NCBI RefSeq assembly: GCF_001039355.2
Contig: NW_019776165.1
Location: 59,219 to 98,988 of the forward strand
Origin: Lingula anatina
Lineage: Eukaryota > Brachiopoda > Lingulata > Lingulida > Lingulidae
Direction: 5' to 3'
DNA: 39,770 nucleotides
The position numbers were made by a program, and so were the translations under genes. The notes under the pieces were generated by a model. That model ran no database searches. It saw only the letters and a list, made by a program, of their open reading frames with translations, and was not told where the DNA came from. Of this stretch, positions 1-10,000 are shown one piece after another (within the stretch, counting starts at the first letter, position 1; every line of letters begins with the position of its first letter).

Positions 1-33
1 ATATACAGACTTGACATTTAATATGGAATATTT
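1..33 (+). repeat. Left terminal inverted repeat of the Tc1-like element
   Basis: Pairs base for base with 1637-1669 on the opposite strand. It begins at the window edge, so the true repeat may start further left. Confidence 0.9.
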
Positions 34-329
34 CAGTTTCGAATGTATGCCTAGGTGAAAATGCGTTTTTTTTTCACAAACTCCGATCTCATATAAGATA
101 TGTGAATGGAGAAGTGTGTAGTCAGGTGTGTCGCTACCAATTAACTGATTACCAGGTTTGTTGCGCTGCTGCATTATGTCATATGCAGTGATTTAATTGG
201 GTAGTGCTCCTTTGGGCCGGTCAAAGCTTGGCTTTGGCAAAGCATGGTTCTGTCAAAAAAGTATCCATGTGTCGGCAACTACTGCATAGAAGAATTTGAA
301 ATTTTGCATGCAAGTGGTCGGGTTTGCAG

Positions 330-1350
330 TGTGTAAAATGAGCTATGCAGTGCTTTACAAATGTGTTAATCTGTGGCAGAATGGCGCGAAAAAGACAGGC
401 ATTGCCAGACAGGTAATTGCGCCAAACGAAACGGTCCGCACAGTTTTACAGAGTAATGCCCAGAGTGATGTACCTACACAATGGTCACTCCCAATGTATT
501 GAAATCTTACCACTAGGGTACTGGACCCACTGTCTTTCGGGATATACTGTTGCAACTAAACAGAAACCACCAAGTTCGTTAAGAATGAGGGTTAAATTAC
601 CACCAAAACGCATTTTTCAAGGCCCTTAGCGAACACCAAACTGGTTTTAGCAGGTTAGAATACCAGACGACCTCCGAGGAACCCACTGTAAACAGCAAAA
701 TACCGTTGTATGTTTCTCAATCGAATTGGGGACCTTGACTGTTTCTGGGTTGAACACTGAAATCTCGTGGCTTTCTTTATTGAGGTCAGATTTCACCTGT
801 ACCGCTCAACAGTCAAAACAGAGTTTACAGACATCCAGAAGAGGCCAAAGACGAAGCGTGTGCTGCGTCTAAAGTGACTAAGGTCATTAACAGCGTCAGT
901 ATTTGGAGTGGATTCCACATTGGTGCCAAAACATCAATGGTAGTCATCGACGAAAACCTGAACCAGATCAAATAAAGAAATAATCTGGGAACCACTTGGC
1001 TATCGTTTGATAGGGGACAAATTAGGAACAATTTTAGGTTGTACGGTGAGATTGCCGGTTCACACAGAGCACTTTAAAAAGCAGTTTACATACAGAACCA
1101 AGGGAATGAGCAGCCACCTTGGCCATAAAAATCGCCATATTTGAACCACATAGACAATATGTGGGTAGGCCATTACTCTCCGAATCAATGGCCTACATGT
1201 CCTACAACAAAACTGGACCAAATTGGGCAGATTTTGGCCAATGCCTGGAATGTTATTTCCGATTGAACTTTAAAAACCTATCCCAAGGAATGCCTTGCCA
1301 CTTGAGAGCGCTGGTAGCAGCCAGAAGAAGTCAGGCGTAACAGCGCCCGT
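330..1350 (+). pseudogene. Tc1-like transposase remnant (IS630/Tc1/mariner superfamily)
   Basis: In shifting plus-strand frames the sequence shows FHLYR near 790 (after a degraded SDES-type block), GAKTSMVVIDENLN near 925-970 (Tc1 block of the form GGKTPLVVIDGNLN), then WP, a stop, and SPYLNHIDNMW near 1120-1163 (Tc1 block WPAKSPDLNPIEHMW). The acidic residue of the third block reads D instead of the catalytic E, and the block is preceded by an in-frame stop. A degenerate tail like the SMPRR-GGHTRY end follows up to about 1340. Several stops and frameshifts make this a dead copy. Homology is judged by eye against the known family pattern. Confidence 0.75.
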
Positions 1351-1636
1351 TACTGTGACTAGACACTGACATGAGGGTCCTTTGTGGAGCGTTTAACTCT
1401 TTTACAGACAATAATTTGGAAGATATGGAGGTCCAAAATATCCCTTTTAATGGTTGTCGAATGACATACAATAGGCAATGTGTTTTTGTTTGCTTCTCTG
1501 GCGAATTCCATTAATGAACTTTTATCACAATATCATCAAAGAGATAATTAAAAGTTATTAAAACACGATTTTAATCCTTATTTTCATTTATCAGTCTGCA
1601 AAATAGGAAAAAACTGATGAAAAATGATTTGGAAAA

Positions 1637-1669
1637 AAATATTCCATATTAAATGTCAAGTCTGTATAT
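1637..1669 (-). repeat. Right terminal inverted repeat of the Tc1-like element
   Basis: Exact inverted copy of 1-33. The sequence continues TATAAGC after it, leaving a plausible TA target site. Confidence 0.9.
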
Positions 1670-2194
1670 ATAAGCTATAATACAGAAAATGTTATTTCAA
1701 GCACGTACTACATTTCTGCAGATTTACTAGTAAGTGTTGGTTAGCAAAAGGACAAAAAGTGCCATGATCAGATTATTCATAGGAGATTTTTATTTTTTTG
1801 TACGTTTTTGCTACGGTTAAAGCTTAACTGCCAATGTTAAGTTTATTACTTTTGTTAGACAAAGGGAAGATTGAAATTGGAAATCAAAGTAATCGGATTA
1901 CCTTTTAGTTATTAAATTTATCAAATGCTAAGTACGTGAAGAGTTGAGACTTAAGTTTTTATAAGAATAGCTCTTTTCATTGTCATTTTTTCTATTAATT
2001 TTTTATGATATTTTACGTAAGCGGTGGCGTTTTTTATATTGCTTATATACAGACATATATAGTGAATACGTATCATTCATGTATCATTGACGTGTTTATA
2101 ATAGTGTCACCAATTATATAATCAAAATACAAAATATATTCTAATATTTTGATTCAATATCTGAATCTTTACTTCTGACGTAACCAGGGACCAT

Positions 2195-2445
2195 TGACCG
2201 TTGCGTTTGGTTTGATTAAAGGGATAGCAACTGTTCATTTTGGCCAAACAATGAATTTTCCTGGGGTAAAGAGCAATTTTCCAATACTTACCAATTGTAA
2301 ATTGTAATTGTGAATCCATTCCCACATTCAAAATTAGTCCTTTTTTGTAATAATCTCTGAAGAGATTATTACAGAGTGTAGTAAGCTATGGAGATCATGT
2401 GATATGATGGCAAGCACAAATGCCAAAATAATTGCCGTTTTGGGG
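2195..2445 (+). repeat. Dispersed repeat, copy 1 of 2
   Basis: Contains a block with TTCATTTTGGCC, AATGAATTTTCCTGG and AATCCATT, then TAATAATCTCT, that recurs in the same order at about 16850-17095 inside an intron of gene A. No coding potential or clear termini are visible, so it is probably a fragment of an old interspersed repeat. Confidence 0.6.
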
Positions 2446-3379
2446 GCAAAATAGAATTTATTGTATTTCTATGAGTTATTTACAATGTATTTATTGTGAA
2501 ATATGGATATTTTATGAACGCGGTTGTTATCCCTTTGACATTTTCTTGACTAATCTTCGAATTAATATCACAGAAATAGATAACCCAGCAGATAATTCCA
2601 TACTACTTTTCATCGTATTTTTGTTTTACTTGAAATTTTGAAAAGAGTTATTTTAATAAATAAAGCATGCTGACTCTTAAATTACACATCCAAGGACACT
2701 GTAAACGTTATTGGCACACTATTAGGTGTTTTAAAGTCCTGTTGTCTAATAATTATTCAAACCCAATATAATGTGCTATGGAGGGTATTATTTCAAATAA
2801 ATATCAAAATCTCATTTTAACTTACTAACCCAGTTTCTCATATTTCCCGACTAAACCCTAACCTTAGTTATTTCGTTGAGATTGAAACGCAATGATGACG
2901 GAATTAATGTAGTATGCCATAATCTAGTGTGGACAAAGGGAACTTTCACCTTGCAGGGCGTCACGTTTAGCTCAAAATTGAGAATGTGGAGGAAATTAAT
3001 AATAAGAATAAAACAGCTGCAGTGAAAAAGGAGATTAAACAATGGAAAAATGGAGACAGTGACTAGTCTGTGTAAAATAACAGTAGTTTAAAAATCGTTG
3101 CTTTGACCAAATTGTACTCATGAATTCATGCCTTTCCCTAAACTTGAACATAGCATTGGAAATTGGAACATTTGCTCTACAGATTGATGTGAAGCGGTCA
3201 GATAAATATAGTAATGACTTTTTTTTTTAATCTGCCTAAGCAGGGGAAAAAAACGAGCAACTCAAACGTATCCATAACATAACTTGCAGAATACCGCTGT
3301 AAAATGAAAAAGAATGGACAGAATTTCTTGAAGATTTACAAAACCGCCAACTTAATTATCTTAATCCGCGCGGTAATGC

Positions 3380-3770
3380 CATATGAAAAGATGAGCCACT
3401 TATACGTTCATGATGCATTTTGACGTATCACAATTCATTCATATCAAAAAATAGATCAAAAAGTTTTCAAAATTAATATATGATACAATTGTTTTAATTA
3501 TGAAAAGCAAACCTCGTTTGGAATTGCACTGGCAAATAATGCTGAACCTTAAAGAAAACTTAAGGAAAACTATAGACAACTGTCTTCAAATAAACATTGA
3601 TACAAGAATAAGCTGCTTTCAGTATTGTATTGTTTACAGGATCACTGAAACACACACAGAATTATGAATAATGATAAATGATTCATTATGTACACTTTGA
3701 AAAAGGGAGGTAGGAACTTTAAAACATTGATTGTGGAGTAAGCCATTTTCTTTGCCATTCCTTAAGGATA
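3380..3770 (+). repeat. Block resembling gene A/B intron 1
   Basis: The stretch near 3480-3545 resembles 6085-6145 (gene A) and 24240-24295 (gene B). The stretch 3620-3770 (GTATTGTATTGT, ACAGGA, CCACT/TCACT, then GTAAGCCATTTTC) matches 7590-7755 in gene A intron 1. It may be a remnant of an older duplication of this locus; no exon accompanies it. Confidence 0.5.
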
Positions 3771-5109
3771 TTATAACCCTCTGTTATCATCCAGATACCG
3801 AAAATGATTTTTTTCCTGCATAAAATTATTCATTATTTCATCTACAGGGTATCTTTTTGCTGATTTTTAACAATAAAAAACACTTGAAAATATAAGATAT
3901 CAGCGTCTATATTTTTTAAAATATAGAAAAATGTTGCAATGTATAAGCATAGGCAACTCAAAGCTTTAATCGTCAATATAACATATTTCTATTTTGAGGT
4001 GAGATTACAATCGGTATGGGGCGTAACTTCATATCTGAACAAGATTTTATCATGAAAATTGGCAGAGTTGACCAGAAGTGTATATCTACAATCCCGTAAT
4101 TTTGATTTAAATGTTTTTGTTATAGAGTTATGAGCCCTTAATTACAGATTTTCATTAAACAAAGACATCATTTTGCTTTATTAACGATAAAATCTGAACT
4201 AAGCCTTTTTAGAAAAATGGCTTGCAGGGTTTTGGAGTACTTAATATTGCCATTAGTTGGAGCTAAAACGCTGATCGTGGGTGCTAAGGTAAAAGAGAAA
4301 TTTGAGAAACCGATTTTTCAGTTTTTACCCCAAAATCGCAATTATGGCGTCACCCTTACGATGACATATGTGTAAATGTTAATAAATTTAGTCACTGAAC
4401 ACTGAAGAATTATTTATAACCCAAAAGAATATATGTTAGACAGTACATAAGGGGTTTTGGGCGAAGGATCACAATATCCTTAAAGAAAGTACCTTATTTA
4501 TGTGACAAAGGACAAGCGCAGGTAACCATTGGCAAAGTGCCCATCGTCATATTTTTAAAATAATTTGCTATTATAAAGTTTATGCATATATTTGTTAGTA
4601 GTAGTAGTAGCAAAAGCCAAGCCAATAAGTAGTCAATCTCTCAAGCTGATGTAATACCATTTGTCATTTTTTTTGAATAATTTTTGAGAAACTTTGTGTG
4701 TAATTTAACATTACCTGATTCCCAACCCATTTATGATTGAAAGTTTCAACTCGCTGTTTGTATTCCATAAAAATACACTGTATTTTAGCATGTAAAGTGT
4801 TAGGATGTGCACGTGGAAACAATCTAAAGCATCAAAATTAAACTGAGAGCATTAAATGTAGCCTAAAGGAAACAAATCGTTCAACTTTATTCAACTATAC
4901 ATGCCAATTTCTGTCTGTAGGATCTAAATTAAAATAAATATTTTAAGTCGAATCATTATCGAGTGCAAACTTGTACACTAACGCATGGTCGCTTTCTTGT
5001 GATGTTGCCACCTATTGATTAATGCTACTGAAAATTGCAAGAGGAAGACACAGGGGAAATATGTGAAAACCAACCAACAGACACATTTCTAGGAAATTGA
5101 CCCTCCCTT

Positions 5110-5259
5110 GGCCAATCACAGTCAAGATTGACTTTGTCTCCTAGGCAACGCGTTGCCAACGTATGTTTGTGTCATAGAATAATTGTGGAATTCTTGTCCG
5201 TCGATATTTAGTTTAAAGACCAATGTATAGAGGTGCGGTTGACGCACGTTCTAATTAAA
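5110..5259 (+). promoter_or_regulatory. Gene A proximal promoter with CCAAT box and RFX-type X-box
   Basis: GGCCAATCA lies at 5110-5118. At 5136-5149 is GTCTCCTAGGCAAC, which fits the imperfect-palindrome X-box bound by RFX factors, and it overlaps a second palindrome GCAACGCGTTGC (5146-5157). A second CCAAT occurs near 5219. The whole stretch to the start codon is conserved in gene B (23591-23740). No TATA box is obvious. Function is inferred from motif and conservation. Confidence 0.55.
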
Positions 5260-5385
5260 ATGTCACGGAGAAGTTTCACGATTTGCCTGGTTTTGGGAAA
5301 TTTTGTATGTACTCCGGTTGTGAAATCTTTGCAAATTGAAGATGATCACGTGTGCCAGGTGTTTGGAAACGAAGTCCAGTGTCAG
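5260..5385 (+). CDS. Gene A exon 1: signal peptide and first two cysteines
   Basis: 126 nt, residues 1-42, ending in phase 0 at [26 protein letters not shown] starts a hydrophobic leader, with cleavage likely near S23. The mature part holds C32 and C41. The ATG, length and donor are identical in position in gene B. Confidence 0.8.
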
Positions 5386-7029
5386 GTAGGACGGTAGTCG
5401 ACTTAAAAAAATAAAAAAAGATAAATTAAGTCCAATATGATAATTATGTCGAATATTTTAGAAATTTCTGAAGGAAAATGTGTTAGCGGCAAGCAATCGA
5501 TTACTTAAAAAGGTCCTGCTGATAAAGGGCTGGTAGAAATATGCCTCCCACTGACCCCTTGAATCTTATGATTATCATGATTTTGACAAAAATTCAACAA
5601 AGATCCCCTCAATTCAGTGAAGTTTTTATTATTTTGATTCAGTGAGACTGTGCTTCAATATAATTGCATTCATGCCGAAAGCAGCGCCCTTTTCTGAGAG
5701 AAGTTTAGAATTTGAACGGCTAAAATATGGATTGATCACTTTAAAACAACAGAATGAGATTAAGAACTTAGCACAGAAGGATCACACTAGGCTGCCTCTG
5801 CTTGTGGGTGTCCTTTTTTCGACAAAACCTAAAGAATTTTATCACAGGTATCATTTAATTGATGACAGTCATTTAGATGGGATTTGTGCGAAAATTCTAT
5901 ACTTTCCATACACTTTGTACACTATAAATTTTAACTGGCTTTTTGCCGTATATCTGAATATCAAAATGGGGTTACACGTGAATACCTACAAATAGTGAAC
6001 AATTAGATCGAGATACCCTATGAACTACATCACAATTTATTCAAACTTATGTATACATGCAGACTGAAAGTGTTCAAAGTCAATACTTGATGCAATGGTT
6101 TCAAATATGAAAGGCAAACACAGTTGGAGTAGAATGATGAGCCTAGCAGAATATTTAAGGGAAAGAAAATGTAAAAATATCTGTCTGCCAATGTTCCTCG
6201 GATACAAAAATCACTGAGAATAAAATCCGAGTCCAAGTGACTCCAAAGTTGGAGTCCAGCAGTGGTGCCTGAAATAACTCCCAAGTGGTCTCCCAAGTAA
6301 CTCCCATGTCTCTCAGCTGGTAGTCGAATGATGTTTCCTGCCAATTTTATCCGACGAAGGAAGGTCACAATTGACTCCATTCACACATCCCTTCATCCCT
6401 TGATTTATCTCTACAAAAGAGTCACCATGACCCCATATTAAGGAATTTTTGACTCCTTGGCACATTATGAAAACTAGAAAAGCACTCCAAGAGCGCAGAC
6501 CTCCGCCAAGGCAGCAATTTTTCTTATTATTATTGATTATTGATTGATTATTGATCCGGATCACCACCAAAACAAATCATCTGTTCCTTGGCCCAATTCT
6601 GACAGTTCCTGAAAATTTCATCAATATCGGTCCATAACTTTTTGAGTTATGTTGATTATTGATTTTTGATTTTTGATTATTGATTGATTATTGAACCGGA
6701 TCACCACCAAATACTAATCACTTCTAAGTTAACCCATTTCTGGCCTACCCTGAGTTACGTTGATGACAAACAAACACACACATAGACAGACAGACAAACA
6801 GGGGAGAAAACATAACCTCCTTGGCGGAATAACATCAGACCCAAGAATAACATCAGTGCCAAGCGGGGAGACACGGGTGCCGTTTATTTATGAGTGGAAT
6901 GTCCCCTGACGGGCTTGAACCCACGTCCTCCCGCTCCAGAGTCGGACATTCTAACCCCAAGGCCGTCCAGTCGCATATGATGTCGAAAGATCAATAACAA
7001 ACAGTTTGTAAATCTGGTAATAAACAGTA

Positions 7030-7089
<60 letters not shown>

Positions 7090-10000
7090 TGGAAACAAAA
7101 CCTGCTGACCTGTAAACCAACATATTGCATAAAGGGTGTGGGCAACTGAATGCCCGGGCCAGTAATAAGTGCACGAGTTCTGCATGCAGAAACACACAGA
7201 AAACCACTTGTTCATGCATAAAACCAACTATGGCCAATAAAGTAATGTTTATACTGACGAAGGATGAAGAAAAATGTTCTCTCCATGCCGTCTGCTCACT
7301 GCCATTACAAGTACTGAAACGAGGCTTACTGTCCAGCGAGCGAAAATAGTCGGTGAAAGGGGTCAGCCAGACACTGGCCCCCGGTAATTTGCCTCTGATT
7401 TTAGAGTCAGTTTATCTCCATGAGAGCCAGGGGGTGATTGATTCTGATAAGAGAGTCTAAAGACTCTGGAAGTGGGGTAATTTGACCCTTAAATAGGAGT
7501 TAAATTAACTCCATGAGGGTCAAGGGGTGCTGAACTCTGACTAGAGAGTCAAATGACTCCAATTTTATTCTCAGTGATTATCTGGTTAGAGTATTGTATT
7601 GTGTACAGGACCACTGCCACAAATATACAGAATTAAGAATTAGGTTAAAATAGGGATTAATGATTCAGTGTACACTCAGTGTACACTCTATTCAAAGGAG
7701 GTTGGAACGATAAAAATTATTTTTTACTGTGAGGTAAGCCATTTTCAGTGCTATTTCTTGTAGGCAAATTAAGAGCAGTAAAAACTGAAAACAGGACCAT
7801 TAGCACTTTTTGAGATGCAGCAAAATACACGCATACCTGATAATGTCAGTTATATTACCATGTTGATAACGCATATCCCATCTAAAGATAAACTTTGGCC
7901 GTTTCACGAAGAGTAAAATCCAGTAAAATATAATATCACCCAGATGACAATATATAACTCTACTCTCTTTTTTCGTCTCCTCATAACGCCGCTGTTGTAC
8001 GTTATTCTATTTCACGATATTTCACTTAAACCCTTTAATAGAGCACCACTACCTCTATCCGGCTCCCGTGTATCAGAGAGTGTTTCGGACACAAAGAGAA
8101 TTGTCAATCGGCCCGTGTGTACGGTAACGACAGACAGTGCAGGATTCAACTGAAAACCGTTCCCAGTAAGTATGAACGCGCTGACACTATTAACTGTGTG
8201 ATAAAATTAAAGAACGTTTTATTAAGTTTTTAATCTATTAGTTTGTTGATTGATTGACTAAATGAATAATTTGCAAACCTGAACCACTGCTGAAATGTCC
8301 CAGAAGTAAATGTGTCTTGCAGTAAACTTAAAACGTTTAGTGTTATCACACAATATACACTGTACGGCCCCATTCATAATAGGGGAGGACTAACTAGTCC
8401 GAGGGTCATGTATGACGACCCACTACAAAGCTTGCCGTCTAATCGCTAATAGACACTGGATAGATATCCCGTGGGGAAGTATTTATGTGGATTGACCATA
8501 TTTGGCCCTCGGACTAGTTAGTCCCCTATTCTGAATGGGACCTATATCTAGTAACCATTATTTCATGTCGTGTCTGAGCTACTATTACTTACTATAATAT
8601 GAAAGTGCAACGCTCACAGTGTGTCTTTAATTTCAAGTTACATGTGACAGAGTAGAGGACAACATCCAGCAGTGGACGTGGCACGGGTTGCGTTCGGCCG
8701 GTAGCGGACTAGTGCTGGTCAGTTTAAGGGACCATTCAGATTGAGAAGAGCCGAGTGGTAGTAAGGCCGCGACCTAAATATGGCGGACCTACATTAAAGG
8801 AAGACCGCTTTGTCCTGTAATGGTCTCTCCACTTCTCACACGCCTCCCCACGTGTCTTCACTGCAGGGGCACAGTTATTAATACAACCTGTCGAGGGAGG
8901 CGTGTGAGAGGCGGAGAGACCATTACAGGATAAAGCGGTCTTCCTTTCATGTAGGTCCGCCATTTTCAGGTGGCGGCCTTACTAGCACTCACCTCTTCTC
9001 AATCTAAATGGTCCCTCACAGTCTACTAGTAGCCTAGCAAATATTTTGTGTTCTTGAGATACAAAAAAATTATTAATGGTAATTGAAATGGAACAGAGTC
9101 CAATTAATTAATTAGGAAAATACAATAATTTCGGTGGCAATATATTTTACTAGATAAAAGGGCAAGGAAATGTTCTAGAAGTTTTTTTTAAATATACAGT
9201 CAGACAGCACTTTTGGAATCGGTTCATATGACTTTTACATATATCATGAAACACAATATCTATTGGTATAGCGGTTTCATGAAATTACACATTGAAAGTA
9301 AGTTATGTGGAAAACAAACCAAATAAACTGGTTTATTTATTACATAACTAAAAACCATACAAAACTCCGAGTTTTAGAGGTCAGTAGAAACTCGATATAT
9401 TAGCGGCAAGTATCCGCCTTTTCCAGGATATTGTTTTCAGTGTCCCCTGAAACCCAGGGCACTCCTCTGTTTATACCACAGTGTACCTTTAACTTATAAA
9501 TACTATCCATGCATTACAGAGTGTCAACTACATGAAGAAGAACGCATCCACCGCGCTGCGAGTCCGCTGGTCTGGAAGCATAAGGGGTGGTTACAGTTCC
9601 AACCACGGGTCTCGCTTTTACTTCACGTTCGATCGGGCACCTTGCACTGGGCCTGCTGGTATCGAGGCCGTAGATTGGACTGGGGCTAGTAGAAATTATC
9701 ATCAGCATATTGAATGTGAGTAGCATGGCTGACGTCAAACACTTTTTTAAGACTCTAGGGAAAGGATGTTAAGACACAAATATGAAGTTTTCTTGGATAT
9801 GATATGATATGATATGATATGATATGGTATGATATGTTATATTTATTGAATGAACTTTTAAAATTAGATGCATATTGCAATGACGCACTGTTCACCTTTT
9901 CTTTTACATTTTTTTCAAGCGATATAATCTCAGTTATTTCCCTTTCCTTTGCAGGTTTTTTTTTCATAATTTTCAGACTCAAGTTTATAGACCAAACAAA

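Larger units (their letters stand above)
1..1669 (+). mobile_element. Decayed Tc1-like DNA transposon with terminal inverted repeats
   Basis: The first 33 bases of the window are the exact reverse complement of 1637-1669, which gives a 1.67 kb element, the usual size of Tc1/mariner elements. Between the repeats, plus-strand reading frames broken by stops and frameshifts still match Tc1-like transposase blocks in the right order. Both ends lie in TATA-rich sequence, which fits TA target duplication, but the left flank is outside the window. The element cannot be autonomous because its transposase is destroyed. Confidence 0.85.
1670..4669. other. Intergenic AT-rich sequence without a recognisable gene
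   Basis: No open frame here resembles a protein family, and no chain of exons with matching phases was found on either strand. It holds two dispersed repeat blocks (2195-2445 and 3380-3770), a short (GTA)n tract at 4594-4613 and AT-rich unique sequence. Confidence 0.5.
6211..7577. mobile_element. Inverted-repeat element enclosing nested repeats (intron 1)
   Basis: TCACTGAGAATAAAAT near 6211 is mirrored by ATTTTATTCTCAGTGA near 7562-7577, and the inverted similarity extends inward through GAGTC-rich subterminal sequence. The interior contains other repeats (6497-6840, 6901-6976, 7032-7087). Gene B lacks this 1.4 kb at the aligned site. No transposase is seen, so it is non-autonomous or a nest of insertions; the family is not identified. 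Confidence 0.6.

Noticed and set aside
1670-4669. CRISPR, operon or other prokaryotic features
   Set aside because: Introns, GT-AG splice sites, microsatellites and MITEs throughout show a metazoan genome; no regular spacer arrays were seen.
5642-5995. Plus-strand open frame of 117 codons in gene A intron 1
   Set aside because: Partly inside an insertion absent from gene B, and partly in intron sequence whose gene B counterpart is not kept as a matching frame. No recognisable motif and no splice phase that would add it to gene A.
6884-7237. Minus-strand open frame across the AT repeat
   Set aside because: Most of it is YI repeats from the (AT)n microsatellite plus a SINE head; no protein family.
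8736-8963. Minus-strand open frame of 75 codons
   Set aside because: Lies wholly inside the long-armed MITE at 8728-9015; palindromic arms explain it.
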